Positions 19,868 to 29,053 of a DNA stretch of 64,000 bases are shown one piece after another. A program made the translations under genes and the position numbers. Position 1 is the stretch's first letter, and every line of letters starts with the position of its first letter. Origin of the DNA: an uncultured Paracoccaceae bacterium (lineage in GTDB: Bacteria; Pseudomonadota; Alphaproteobacteria; Rhodobacterales; Rhodobacteraceae); NCBI GenBank assembly GCA_947488175.1, contig CANKYO010000001.1:434001-498000 (forward strand). The letters are read 5' to 3'. Under the pieces are notes generated by a model, which searched no databases, was not told the origin of the DNA, and was given only the letters and a program-made list of their open reading frames with translations.

Positions 19868-20811
19868 TCCGGTTTGCTGCACCTCTGATCGCCATTTGCG
19901 TAACCACAGCACAAGCAAACGAAGACATCGCAGATCAGTATCCGGGCTCACCGCTTTATAGTGCGCCGGTTGAATTCATCCCCGGTGTGTTCAGCGCCAT
20001 TGGCGCAACCGCCCCGCCCACCTACGAAAACAGTGGCCATAACAACAATCTCAGCTTTATCATTACAGGTGACGGCGTCGTCGTGATCAACGGCGGCGGT
20101 GCCTATGTGCTGGCTGAAGCGCTGCATCAGGAAATCAAAGCCCGCACAGAAGAACCGGTTGTTCTGGTGGTCAATGAAAATGGCCAGGGGCATGCCATGC
20201 TGGGCAATTCATACTGGGCAGAGCAAAATGTGCCAATCATCGCCCACAAGGACGCCGCCGCAGAATTCGAAGAACGCGGGTTTCGCATTCTTGAAGCCAT
20301 GCAGCAACTGAACAAGGACAAGGCCGAAGGCACGTTTCTGCAAGGCCCGACCGAGACGTTTGCGGATGAATACATCCTCGAACTGGGCGATTATCGCATT
20401 GAGGTGCGCTATCTTGGCCCCGCCCATAGCGCAGGCGATGTGGTCGTCTGGTTACCCCGTCAGGACCTTGTGATTGCGGGTGACATGGCCTTTCACGAAC
20501 GCATGCTGCCGATATTCGAAGACACTTACACCCTTGATTGGTTGGACACATGGGACACCTCATTTGAAGCGCTAAACGCGACCTATGTCATTCCCGGGCA
20601 CGGGCATCCGACAAATATGGATCAGGTACGCCGTTATACGAAAGGTTATCTGGAGTATCTGCGCGGCAAGATAGGCGAACACCTTGATAATGGTGGCGGG
20701 CTTGCGGACGCCTATTACGTGGACCAATCGCCTTATGCACATCTGGACACGTTCGAAGAATTGGCGACCAAGAATGCCGGGCGTGTCTATGAGCAGATGG
20801 AATTCGAATAG
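19864..20811 (+). CDS. soxH: Periplasmic MBL-fold protein (SoxH-like)
   Basis: Protein of 315 residues, close to the length of SoxH. A short Sec signal ends near AQA. The fold is MBL: the glycine-rich strand FIITGDGVVVINGGG, LGPAHSAGDVVVWLP and the IPGHGHPT loop are present. The first metal motif HxHxDH is not: the equivalent stretch reads VVNENGQGHAMLGN and keeps only one His. The protein may bind one metal or use a different centre. It starts in the stop of the preceding MBL gene (ATGA) and ends convergent with hemA. Confidence 0.7.
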   Translation: MIRFAAPLIAICVTTAQANEDIADQYPGSPLYSAPVEFIPGVFSAIGATAPPTYENSGHNNNLSFIITGDGVVVINGGGAYVLAEALHQEIKARTEEPVVLVVNENGQGHAMLGNSYWAEQNVPIIAHKDAAAEFEERGFRILEAMQQLNKDKAEGTFLQGPTETFADEYILELGDYRIEVRYLGPAHSAGDVVVWLPRQDLVIAGDMAFHERMLPIFEDTYTLDWLDTWDTSFEALNATYVIPGHGHPTNMDQVRRYTKGYLEYLRGKIGEHLDNGGGLADAYYVDQSPYAHLDTFEELATKNAGRVYEQMEFE

Positions 20812-20983
20812 CTCAGGCGACAGCCATTGACGGACGCTGAAGCAAGCGGTGCGTCAGCATAGCGCCACCCCAAGGCCATCGGGACCGATAAAGCTCGATC
20901 AGGTTTTCCAGCATGTTAAGGCCCCATTTAACTATGCGGGGGCCAACAGAACATGCCGTTTCGAACCTTGACGCAGGTCAACC

Positions 20984-22204
20984 TTACTGCGCTGCGACAG
21001 GCAAACGGGCCAGTTGGCACTGCGCCCAAAGCGTCTCAAGCGCGCTGACAAGATGGTCGATATCTGCCTCCGAATGCACCGGCGATGGCGTCAGCCGCAA
21101 ACGCTCCGTCCCTTTGGGCACGGTGGGGTAGTTGATCGGCTGGATATAGATGCCGTAGTCACGCATCAGGATATCAGACAGATATTTGCATTTGACGGGG
21201 TCGCCGACCATCACGGGAATGATGTGGCTTGGGTTGTCCAGATGCGGAATACCGATGGCATCCAGCCGCGCACGCACTTGGGCCACTTTGGCCTTTTGTT
21301 GGGCACGCTCGATCTGACTGGTCTTCAGGTGCCGGATTGACGCCGCTGCGCCGGCGACCACGGCAGGCGGCAAGGCAGTCGTGAAGATGAACCCACTGGC
21401 AAAGGACCGGACAAAGTCGCACAGGTCGGCAGAAGCCGAGATATAGCCGCCCATAACTCCGAAGGCCTTGCCAAGCGTACCCTCGATAACGGTCAGCCGA
21501 TGCATCAGGCCATCCCGTTCGGCAATGCCACCGCCGCGCGGGCCGTATAGCCCAACGGCGTGAACTTCATCCAGATAGGTCATGGCGTTGTATTTGTCCG
21601 CAAGATCACAAATCGCAGCGACTGGTGCGATATCACCATCCATCGAATAGACGCTTTCAAACGCGATGAGTTTCGGGCGGTCCAAAGGCTGCGCCGCAAG
21701 TAACTCTTCGAGATGTGCAAGATCGTTGTGACGCCAGATCTGCCGTTCTGCTTTCGAATGACGGATGCCTTCGATCATGCTGGCGTGGTTCAACGCGTCT
21801 GACAGCACCAGACAATCAGGGATCTTCGCCGCCAGCGTGCCAAGTGCAGCCCAGTTGGAGACATAGCCGCTGGTGAACAAAAGAGCGGCTTCCTTGCCAT
21901 GCAGGTCGGCCAATTCCGCCTCTAGCAAGACATGGTGATGCGTTGTGCCAGAGATGTTTCGCGTGCCACCCGCACCGGCACCAACCTTGTCCAGCGCATC
22001 ATGCATGGCCGCCAGTACATCAGGATGCTGACCCATGCCAAGATAGTCGTTCGAGCACCAAATTGTCACATCGCGGGGGGCATCCCCATGATTGGTAGCT
22101 TTGGGAAAGCGTCCACAATGCCGTTCAAGATCGGCAAAGACGCGATAGTTACCTTCATCCTGTAACCGCGCCAGCGACGCGGCAAAGAAACCGTCGTAAT
22201 TCAT
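20984..22204 (-). CDS. hemA: 5-aminolevulinate synthase
   Basis: PLP enzyme that condenses succinyl-CoA and glycine in the C4 heme pathway of alphaproteobacteria. It has 406 residues, the normal length. The PLP lysine is K246 in EGTLGKAFG, the quinonoid-stabilising [10 protein letters not shown] precedes it, and [13 protein letters not shown] is the substrate loop. It follows the DUF302 gene by eight bases. Location inside the sox locus suggests heme supply for the c-type cytochromes SoxA, X, D and E; a second general hemA probably exists elsewhere (inference). Confidence 0.95.
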   Translation of the reverse strand: MNYDGFFAASLARLQDEGNYRVFADLERHCGRFPKATNHGDAPRDVTIWCSNDYLGMGQHPDVLAAMHDALDKVGAGAGGTRNISGTTHHHVLLEAELADLHGKEAALLFTSGYVSNWAALGTLAAKIPDCLVLSDALNHASMIEGIRHSKAERQIWRHNDLAHLEELLAAQPLDRPKLIAFESVYSMDGDIAPVAAICDLADKYNAMTYLDEVHAVGLYGPRGGGIAERDGLMHRLTVIEGTLGKAFGVMGGYISASADLCDFVRSFASGFIFTTALPPAVVAGAAASIRHLKTSQIERAQQKAKVAQVRARLDAIGIPHLDNPSHIIPVMVGDPVKCKYLSDILMRDYGIYIQPINYPTVPKGTERLRLTPSPVHSEADIDHLVSALETLWAQCQLARLPVAAQ

Positions 22205-22212
22205 GAATATCC

Positions 22213-22644
22213 TTATCCGCCCACGGCGTCTTGTGCGATTTCGTCGAGCAGTGCCTGGACCTTTTGCATTTCACCGTCCGGGTATGTCCGGTAGCCCACC
22301 ATCACCGCATCATCGCGTTCAGTCACGAAGATCCCATAAGGGCAATGCGCGATATTCATCAGATCAGCCTCCATCACCTCGCGCGATATTTGCGCAGAGC
22401 AGAACAGAAATATATCGGCGGCCTCAAACAACGGCACCGTGCTGCCGACATCCGCAGCCGTCCGGGCAAGCATATCGCCAGTGTGGCTGACATAGTCGAT
22501 GACCAGACCTTTACCGATAATCGCGTTTTCCACCGCAAAGGTTGCATCATCAAAACTGCCGTCAAAGGGATAGGTCACTGCCTCTTGCCCGATGACAGGG
22601 GTCGCGGCCAAACCGAGAATCGCACAGGTAAGTAGATTTTTCAT
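22213..22644 (-). CDS. DUF302 periplasmic protein
   Basis: Secreted protein of 143 residues with a Sec signal (cleavage after TPVIGQ or one residue earlier) and one DUF302 domain: the [29 protein letters not shown] opening and the CPYGIFV strand near residue 103. DUF302 domains often occur with respiratory and sulfur-oxidation genes, but no activity is established. AGGAGG lies before the ATG. It leads hemA in the same transcript, and an FNR-like box lies about 50 bases upstream. Confidence 0.8.
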   Translation of the reverse strand: MKNLLTCAILGLAATPVIGQEAVTYPFDGSFDDATFAVENAIIGKGLVIDYVSHTGDMLARTAADVGSTVPLFEAADIFLFCSAQISREVMEADLMNIAHCPYGIFVTERDDAVMVGYRTYPDGEMQKVQALLDEIAQDAVGG

Positions 22645-22685
22645 ATCGTTTCCTCCTTCCGCAGAATCTTAGGCGGCGCAGCAAG

Positions 22686-22713
22686 GCGGGCCCTGATCAA
22701 AATCAAGGCCCGC
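22686..22713 (-). terminator. Hairpin after soxF enclosing an FNR-like box
   Basis: GCGGGCC and GGCCCGC form the outer stem of a 28-base hairpin starting a few bases after the soxF stop; there is no T-run, so termination may be weak. Its inner 14 bases read, on the minus strand, TTGATTTTGATCAG, which matches TTGAT-N4-ATCAA at nine of ten positions. It lies about 49 bases upstream of the DUF302-hemA unit and could act as an FnrL site as well. Confidence 0.6.
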
Positions 22714-22719
22714 ATTATT

Positions 22720-23982
22720 TTAGCCAAACATGTCCGCGACAATGCCGTCATACCAGCCAACAGATTCCTGATAGGTTGCTGCACGTAGTTCATCGCTTTC
22801 GCCAGTTTGGCTGACGAACCCATCGACCTTGGCGATCTTCTCTTCGGTAGCCTCATAAGTGGCACCGACCTTCACGCCGTCCTCTGTGTCGATCAAAGAC
22901 CAGCACGTATTGGCAAAGCGTGCGGGAAACACGGTTGAGCCGGTCAGCGCACCGCGCACCGCATTGGCGCACACCTTGGCCTGGCTATTGGCCGAAAAGC
23001 CCGACTTTGGCATATCGCCCTGCGCCGCTGCGTCGCCCAGAACATGGATGTTTTCATCCATCTTCGAGGACATATCGACCGCATTCACAGGTGCCCAGCT
23101 GCCCTCTGTGATGCCCGCAATCTCTGCAATGCGGCCTGCCTTCATGGCGGGGATCACATTACAAACATCGACATTGTTCACATCGCCATCAATGGACAGC
23201 GTCATTGCTGCCGGGTCAACGACCACGTCTGCACCCCCGAAATCAGGCCCAACACGTTCGATCATGCCAGCGTAGTGATCGTTCCAGCCTTCCTCGAACA
23301 GACCCTGCTTTGAGAACTTCTCTTTCGGGTCGGCAATCAGGATCTTGGCCGTCGGGTTCACCTCTTTGAGCGTATGCGCCACCATCGAGATACGTTCATA
23401 AGGGCCCGGCGGGCAGCGGTATGGATTTGGCGGCGCAACCATCGCATATGTGCCACCCTGCGGCATCGCAATGATCTGCGCATTCAGCAACTCAGTTTGC
23501 GATCCGCCCTTATAGGCGTGTGGCATTGCATTTTGCGACGACAGATCCCAACCCTCAACGGCGCCATCAACAAAGTCGATGCCCGGCGACAGGATCAGGC
23601 GATCATATGGCAGGCTGCTTCCACCGGCGAGCGTGACAGTCTTTGCATCACGATCAACACCGACCGCCCAGTCATGCACGACGTTGATCCCGTACTCCGC
23701 AGCCAGCGTGCCATAGCTATGACCAAGCGACTGCATATCGCGGAAACCGCCAAGATAAAGGTTCGAAAAAAAGCAGGTGTAGTAGGTGCGCGTCGGCTCG
23801 ACCAAGGTCACATCAATAGCGCCTTGGCTATCCTTGGCAATGTAGCGCGCAGCGGTCGCACCCCCCGCACCGCCACCCACAACCACCACACGCGGCTTGC
23901 CTTGCGCGCGCACCATAGGTGCTGCCAATAGACCCGCTGTTACGGCTGCAGATCCAAGAAATATCCTTCTGTTGAATGTCAT
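22720..23982 (-). CDS. soxF: Sulfide dehydrogenase flavoprotein (FccB-like)
   Basis: Periplasmic FAD protein of 420 residues that with SoxE resembles flavocytochrome c sulfide dehydrogenase. It has a Tat-type signal (FNRRIFLGSAAVTAG), the dinucleotide-binding VVVGGGAGGATAARY loop near residue 35, the Cys in YYTCFFSN that binds FAD covalently in FccB, the second redox Cys in NTCWSLI, and the C-terminal FCSD-flavin-bd part. GGGGAGGAG precedes the ATG. It is the last gene of the soxBCDEF group. Confidence 0.92.
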   Translation of the reverse strand: MTFNRRIFLGSAAVTAGLLAAPMVRAQGKPRVVVVGGGAGGATAARYIAKDSQGAIDVTLVEPTRTYYTCFFSNLYLGGFRDMQSLGHSYGTLAAEYGINVVHDWAVGVDRDAKTVTLAGGSSLPYDRLILSPGIDFVDGAVEGWDLSSQNAMPHAYKGGSQTELLNAQIIAMPQGGTYAMVAPPNPYRCPPGPYERISMVAHTLKEVNPTAKILIADPKEKFSKQGLFEEGWNDHYAGMIERVGPDFGGADVVVDPAAMTLSIDGDVNNVDVCNVIPAMKAGRIAEIAGITEGSWAPVNAVDMSSKMDENIHVLGDAAAQGDMPKSGFSANSQAKVCANAVRGALTGSTVFPARFANTCWSLIDTEDGVKVGATYEATEEKIAKVDGFVSQTGESDELRAATYQESVGWYDGIVADMFG

Positions 23983-24008
23983 GATTACTCCTCCCCTATG
24001 CGCACCAA

Positions 24009-24701
24009 CTACTCGATGCTTTCAAAATACGCCGCGAGCGCAGCGATCTCTTCATTCGATAAACGGCCCGCCATCATCTGCATGACAGGATGAGCCCGCA
24101 CACCTTCCTTGTAGGCGTGCATCACAACGACGAAATCGCCAGCCGGCCAGTTGATGATTGACGGAATCCCATCTGTGGCTCCGCTGGCCTGATGGCAGGA
24201 TGTGCATTCCCCTGACAGATATTCGCCGTAAGCAGGGTCCCCGATAATCGCCAAAACTTCAGGTGCGACGGCATGATCTACGGCTGCGGCAGTTGGTGCT
24301 GCCTCAGGGATATTCCCGGGGCTGGCGGAAAACTGGCGTAGATAGGCCAGTAAATCGTCACGTTCCTGTTGCGCTTCAAAGCCGTGGAAGCTCATGCGTG
24401 TGTTGGACACAAGCCTGCGCGGGTTCTCGATGAAATCGTCAAGCGTCTCGTAGGTCCAGACCAAGCCACCATCCGCCGCGCGTTGCAGACCTGCGGAATA
24501 GCGATAGCCGTCTGCCGCACCGGCCGGACGGTCAAAGATATTGTTCAGGTGCGGGCCAATGCGATCGCGCGCGCCCTGACCAACCTCGTGGCAGCCGCTG
24601 CATTGCCTGAACAAGGTCTGCCCGTTCTCCGCATCACCACCAACCTCCGCCTGGCTTGTGCCCGCAGCGCCTAAAAGGGCGATGAGGAACAGCCGCCACA
24701 T
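24009..24701 (-). CDS. soxE: Diheme cytochrome c SoxE
   Basis: Periplasmic c-type cytochrome of 230 residues, electron acceptor partner for SoxF. Sec signal to about residue 18. Two heme motifs: CSGCH at 34-38 in a class I cytochrome domain with the RMSFHGF methionine loop, and CTSCH at 166-170 in a second domain with HPVMQMM. The start overlaps the soxD stop by one base (TGATG). Confidence 0.9.
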   Translation of the reverse strand: MWRLFLIALLGAAGTSQAEVGGDAENGQTLFRQCSGCHEVGQGARDRIGPHLNNIFDRPAGAADGYRYSAGLQRAADGGLVWTYETLDDFIENPRRLVSNTRMSFHGFEAQQERDDLLAYLRQFSASPGNIPEAAPTAAAVDHAVAPEVLAIIGDPAYGEYLSGECTSCHQASGATDGIPSIINWPAGDFVVVMHAYKEGVRAHPVMQMMAGRLSNEEIAALAAYFESIE

Positions 24702-25975
24702 CAGTCTTCAAAGCTCTGAATATATGCGATCAGGGCTGCGATATCGGCCTCTTCACGGACGCCCCGGAAGGTCATCTTCGTGCCAGCCATCGTTCCGCGA
24801 GGGTCGGCGAGGAACGCCGCAAGGTTTTCAGCTGTCCACACCTCGCCAGCCTGATTAGCCTCTTGGAACACATTGGAGTAGCGGAACCCCTCAACCGAAC
24901 CGATTGTCCGCCCCACCATCCCGTTGAGGGCCGGACCCGTGCGATTGCTGGCATTCTCCCCAACCTGATGGCAGGATTTGCACTGTCGAAACGCACCCTC
25001 GCCAGCGGCGACCAAGGTTGGATCAAGACCATCGGTTTCGTCGGTAGCCGTTGTTGCAACAGTGTCATCAGACGCCGAGAACACGGGCCCGTCGCCCGTC
25101 GTGGCCTCATTCATCACTGACTCACCCCCGCCCTCGGGTGTGACATCCAGGAATGTCGCGCGCATCGTGATTTCCACGGTGTCCTTGCAGTTCGCCATAC
25201 ACGGTTCAGTCCGCCATTGGGCGTATTCAAGCTCTGGCCGGTCATCAACGACAAACCCGTCGCTGTTATACATCTCGACTTCGGTGAAGTTCTCGTGACT
25301 CAGCTCGAAATCGTCATCAACCAGATCGTTGGAATACAAGATATACGCGACGATGGCATACGTTTCGTCCGGCGTCAGCGTACCCGCCTCACCAAATGGC
25401 ATGGACCGATTGATGTAATCCCAAGCCGTCGACAGATGCGGCCAGTAAGACCCAACCGTCTTGACCGGGTTTTTGTCAGCCAAGGTGTCAAAGCCGCCTG
25501 CAAGAACGGGCCAATTACCGACGCCTTCGGCGAAATCACCATGGCAAGAGGCGCATTTTTCAACAAACAACTCTTCCCCGGTATATACATCACCGCGCCC
25601 TTCGGGCAGGCCGCGACCGTCCGGCAAAACATCGACATCCCATGCGGCAAGCTCCTCCTCCAGCGCGGCACGGCCAAGTTCATAGGTGCCTTCAATGACC
25701 GGCGCAGGCGCTGTCAGGCTGGTGCTGGCAGTGGCGGCATCAGTCGCGATTTGTTGGAGCTGATCACGCTCTGACATCAAGCGCGCAGCTTCCTCCACAG
25801 CAGTCTGGGCCTCCGCACTGGCACGGGCCGCATTCGCTTCAATTTGCTGGACACGGATTTCGAGTGTTTCAATTGTCTGCGCACCGTACTGCCGCGAAGA
25901 CAAGCCATATGCCAAGCCAAGACCAAGGGCAGTGACCCCGATTGCGGGGACAAATAGATTAAGAGACTTCGACAT
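24701..25975 (-). CDS. soxD: SoxD cytochrome c subunit of sulfane dehydrogenase
   Basis: Diheme subunit of SoxCD, the periplasmic complex that oxidises SoxY-bound sulfane sulfur. It has 424 residues: an N-terminal membrane anchor or uncleaved signal (residues 7-25), a coiled-coil-like Ala/Glu stretch (about 35-80), heme motif CASCH at 141-145, a linker with an acidic Ser/Thr-rich part, and heme motif CKSCH at 332-336 with the KMTF methionine ligand region near the end. It overlaps soxC by 17 bases. Confidence 0.92.
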   Translation of the reverse strand: MSKSLNLFVPAIGVTALGLGLAYGLSSRQYGAQTIETLEIRVQQIEANAARASAEAQTAVEEAARLMSERDQLQQIATDAATASTSLTAPAPVIEGTYELGRAALEEELAAWDVDVLPDGRGLPEGRGDVYTGEELFVEKCASCHGDFAEGVGNWPVLAGGFDTLADKNPVKTVGSYWPHLSTAWDYINRSMPFGEAGTLTPDETYAIVAYILYSNDLVDDDFELSHENFTEVEMYNSDGFVVDDRPELEYAQWRTEPCMANCKDTVEITMRATFLDVTPEGGGESVMNEATTGDGPVFSASDDTVATTATDETDGLDPTLVAAGEGAFRQCKSCHQVGENASNRTGPALNGMVGRTIGSVEGFRYSNVFQEANQAGEVWTAENLAAFLADPRGTMAGTKMTFRGVREEADIAALIAYIQSFED

Positions 25976-27233
25976 TCTCGGCGATCCCTTCTTCGTTCAC
26001 AAACCAGGTTTGGATGCAGTTGTTGTGGTAGACCGCGTTTTCACCACGCATTTCGCGAAGCTGATCCTTGGTCGGCTGGACATAGCCGGTTTCATCGATG
26101 GCCCGGGATTGCAGCAGCATCGGGCTGCCGTCCCATTCCGTATCCAGATAGAACCGGGTCAGCGCCTTGGTATCGCCCTGCTTGCCAAGTCTTGCGGTTT
26201 CCCACGTGATCCCGCCGTCTTTTGACACATCGACGCGGGTGATCTGTCCATGACCGGACCAAGCGAGGCCGGAGATCACCAGCGGCCCTGCGCCATGCGT
26301 GATCGGCATCTGCGGGCTGGGCGAAGTAATGACGGATTTGGCATCCATGACCCATGTCCACTTACGGGCGATGCCGTTCTCATAGACGTCGGTGTATTTG
26401 GATGTTTCTTCGCGACTTTCCACGGCCATGTCGGTGACTTCGACGCGGCGCAGCCACTTGACCCACATGTTGCCTTCCCAGCCGGGCACGACCAAACGGA
26501 CGGGGTAGCCATGTTCCATGCGCAGCGCTTCGCCATTGGCTTTGAATGCGACAAGCACATCATCAAGCGCCTTTTCCATTGGTATCGAACGTCCATTGGA
26601 CGACGCATCGGCGCCTTCGACATAGACCCATTTGTCAGAAAGATCGCCCGCATCCTCTAGGCCCGCTTCGTGCAGCAATTTGCGCAGCGGAACGCCCGTA
26701 TACTCCATATTGTGGATCATGCCGTGGGTGAATTGCGCGCCGTTCAGCTGCGCACCCGCCCATTCCATGCCGGTATTGGCAGCACATTCGCAGAAATACA
26801 CGTGGTTTTCGCGCGGGAACCGTTCCAGATCGGCGTAGCTGAAAATCAATGGACGATCGACCAACCCGTTGATCATCAGGCGATAGTCTTCCTTGGACAG
26901 CTCAATCGCACCCGAATGGTGACGTTCAAACGCGCAGCCCTGCGGGGTGATTGTTCCATCAAGGGCATGGATTGGGGTGAAGTTGATCGATGAAATGGGG
27001 GATGCCGTCAGCCACTCCACATTGCGGCGCACAACGTCGCTTTCGAACTTGATCGGCAAACCGTAAGGCGTTTCATCAACGCCAGCCCCTGTGTAAAATG
27101 CCCAATCCTGTAACTCCGTGATCTTGGGGTCAGGCGTGCCCTGCGCCACAGCCCCGCCTGCAACTGTGCCTGCTGCAATCGCAGCACCGCTACGCAGGAA
27201 CGCGCGTCTTGAGGGCTTGAAGAATTCATCCAT
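25959..27233 (-). CDS. soxC: SoxC molybdenum subunit of sulfane dehydrogenase
   Basis: Sulfite-oxidase-family molybdoprotein, about 424 residues. Tat signal SRRAFLRSGAAIAAG; the molybdenum-ligand Cys lies in YFCECAANTGMEW; the oxidoreductase domain runs to about residue 290 and the Mo-co dimerisation domain follows. With SoxD it removes six electrons from the sulfane sulfur. I take the ATG at 27233 because AGGAGA lies nine bases upstream; an ATG at 27251 overlaps the soxB stop (ATGA) and would add six residues, so the choice is not certain. Confidence 0.92.
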   Translation of the reverse strand: MDEFFKPSRRAFLRSGAAIAAGTVAGGAVAQGTPDPKITELQDWAFYTGAGVDETPYGLPIKFESDVVRRNVEWLTASPISSINFTPIHALDGTITPQGCAFERHHSGAIELSKEDYRLMINGLVDRPLIFSYADLERFPRENHVYFCECAANTGMEWAGAQLNGAQFTHGMIHNMEYTGVPLRKLLHEAGLEDAGDLSDKWVYVEGADASSNGRSIPMEKALDDVLVAFKANGEALRMEHGYPVRLVVPGWEGNMWVKWLRRVEVTDMAVESREETSKYTDVYENGIARKWTWVMDAKSVITSPSPQMPITHGAGPLVISGLAWSGHGQITRVDVSKDGGITWETARLGKQGDTKALTRFYLDTEWDGSPMLLQSRAIDETGYVQPTKDQLREMRGENAVYHNNCIQTWFVNEEGIAENVEVS

Positions 27234-27247
27234 TGCGACTGGTCTCC

Positions 27248-28951
27248 TCATGCACCGGCCACGGTGACGCTGGTATTTGGCGCCACGCTCACCGTGCCCT
27301 TATTGCGAATATGGTTTTCAACGACATCCCAGATCGGCGGCCCCTCGGTGCCTTCATTGACCGAGGCCCAGCCCGCGACCACGTAGGTCTTCGCAGGATC
27401 AATCGCCTCACCCGTTCTGAGCAGGGTCATGTCCGAAATCCGCTCACCGATGGGTTTGCTGACATCGATGCGGTAGCCCATGCCACCAACGCGGACGATG
27501 TCACCGCCTTGCTGGTAATAAGGGTCGGTATTGAACAGGTTATCGGCGACGTCTTCCATAACCGTATGGATGAATTCGCCCGTCATTTCAGTGCGATAGG
27601 CATTGGGATAGGTCATTGAGGTGACGTTCCAGATATCCTCGCGGGTGATGTCCTGACCGGGCATGATGGACGGCCCCCAACGCACGCCGGGTGACAGGGA
27701 AATGTCGGCATCGCGTTCTTCGATCAGCGCCTCGCAGATCAGATCATCCCAAGAGCCGTTGAAATTGCCGCGCCGATAAAGCAGCGTGTCATCCGCCGTT
27801 TTTCCGATCACCTCGGTCAGATCATCAAGGAACGGGGCGCGTTCGGCATCGATTGCAGCAGCCACATCCGGATCAGGGGCAATTACGTCCGCAAAGATCG
27901 GGATCAGCTTATGGCGGAAACCCATCATCCTGCCATCGCGCACATCCAGATCAACCCGACTGACGAACTTCCCGTTGGAGCCTGACGCGACGATGATCGT
28001 CTCACCAATCAAAACTGGTTCGGGAAGGGCATCATGGGTATGGCCAGCCAGAATGACATCAATACCTGTCACCCGCTCTGCCATCTTCTTGTCCACGTCA
28101 AAACCGTTGTGCGACAGGCAAACAACCAGTTCTGCGCCTTGTCCACGAACCTCATCCACCATTTCCTGCATCCGCTGGTCACGGATACCGAATGAATACT
28201 CCGGAAACATCCATCCGGGGTTGGCGATTGGCATGTATGGAAAGGCCTGCCCGATCACAGCAATCTTCACGCCACCGCTTTCATAGAATTTGTAAGGGGC
28301 AAAATCCTCTGCCGGTTCATCCCACTCGGCGTCAAAGATGTTCTGGCCTAGCGCCGCAAAGGGCAAGTCGCCGACAATGTCGCGCACGCGGTCAGAGCCA
28401 AGCGTGAATTCCCAATGAAACGTCATCGCATCCGGCTTCAGCAGGTTCATGACGTTCACGACGTCCTGCCCCTGGGTCTTGTAGCAAGTGTAAGAACCGT
28501 GCCAGGTATCACCGCCATCCAGCAGCAGCGCATCAGGACGTTCCGCCCGGATACTGTTCACCACCGTGGCAACACGATCCATGCCGCCCATTTGGCCGTA
28601 AGCCTGACCAAGGGCCGCGAAGTCATCATAGCTGAGCGCGTAGTGTGACGCGCTACCATCTTCGATCCCGTAAAGTTTGCGGAACTCTGCGCCGGTAATG
28701 TGGGGCACTTGCCCCTTATTGGACCCGACCCCCAGGTTAATTTCAGGTTCACGAAACCAGATCGGTTTCAGTTGGGCATGGATGTCCGTGATGTGGATGA
28801 GCGATACGTTCCCAAACGTGTCAAACTGCAACAGGTCACTTTGCGAAAGCGATTGTTGCGCGGCCAATTTGCCCCAATTCCCAAAGCCAGACGCACCGAT
28901 GATCGCCGAAGCCGCCATGCTGGCTTGCAGAAAATCACGTCGAGATATCAT
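27248..28951 (-). CDS. soxB: SoxB sulfate thiohydrolase
   Basis: Periplasmic dimanganese enzyme that releases sulfate from SoxY-bound S-sulfonate, 567 residues from the chosen start. Tat signal MISRRDFLQASMAASAI. Metal-site motifs in order: ITDIHAQ, LDGGDTWHGS, TFHWEFTLG, CLSHNGFDVD and LAGHTHD. The ATG at 28951 has GAAGGATT upstream and gives a proper Tat peptide; a 12-residue extension in the same frame lacks a ribosome site. It is the first gene after the soxA terminator and has its own operator. Confidence 0.95.
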   Translation of the reverse strand: MISRRDFLQASMAASAIIGASGFGNWGKLAAQQSLSQSDLLQFDTFGNVSLIHITDIHAQLKPIWFREPEINLGVGSNKGQVPHITGAEFRKLYGIEDGSASHYALSYDDFAALGQAYGQMGGMDRVATVVNSIRAERPDALLLDGGDTWHGSYTCYKTQGQDVVNVMNLLKPDAMTFHWEFTLGSDRVRDIVGDLPFAALGQNIFDAEWDEPAEDFAPYKFYESGGVKIAVIGQAFPYMPIANPGWMFPEYSFGIRDQRMQEMVDEVRGQGAELVVCLSHNGFDVDKKMAERVTGIDVILAGHTHDALPEPVLIGETIIVASGSNGKFVSRVDLDVRDGRMMGFRHKLIPIFADVIAPDPDVAAAIDAERAPFLDDLTEVIGKTADDTLLYRRGNFNGSWDDLICEALIEERDADISLSPGVRWGPSIMPGQDITREDIWNVTSMTYPNAYRTEMTGEFIHTVMEDVADNLFNTDPYYQQGGDIVRVGGMGYRIDVSKPIGERISDMTLLRTGEAIDPAKTYVVAGWASVNEGTEGPPIWDVVENHIRNKGTVSVAPNTSVTVAGA

Positions 28952-28974
28952 TTCGCCAATCCTTCTACCAAAGT

Positions 28975-28996
28975 CTTCATATTCCAATTATTGAAT
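28975..28996. promoter_or_regulatory. SoxR-type operator upstream of soxB
   Basis: On the minus strand the site reads ATTC-AATAATTG-GAAT then ATGAAG, an almost perfect dyad. It matches the site at 18918 at 21 of 22 bases and shares ATTCAATAAT with the site between soxV and soxS. It lies 24 bases before soxB and just after the terminator that follows soxA, which implies a separate soxB promoter. Confidence 0.75.
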
Positions 28997-29011
28997 GGAA
29001 CATGATAGAAA

Positions 29012-29045
29012 AAAGCCCGCCCCTGACATTCAGGAAGCGGGCTTT
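29012..29045 (-). terminator. Rho-independent terminator between soxA and soxB
   Basis: AAAGCCCGC and GCGGGCTTT form the 9-bp outer stem, with CCTGA/TCAGG as an inner 5-bp stem. On the minus strand the hairpin is followed by TTTTTT. It begins eight bases after the soxA stop, so the soxXYZA message is at least partly ended here. Confidence 0.88.
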
Positions 29046-29053
29046 CAGGGAGG

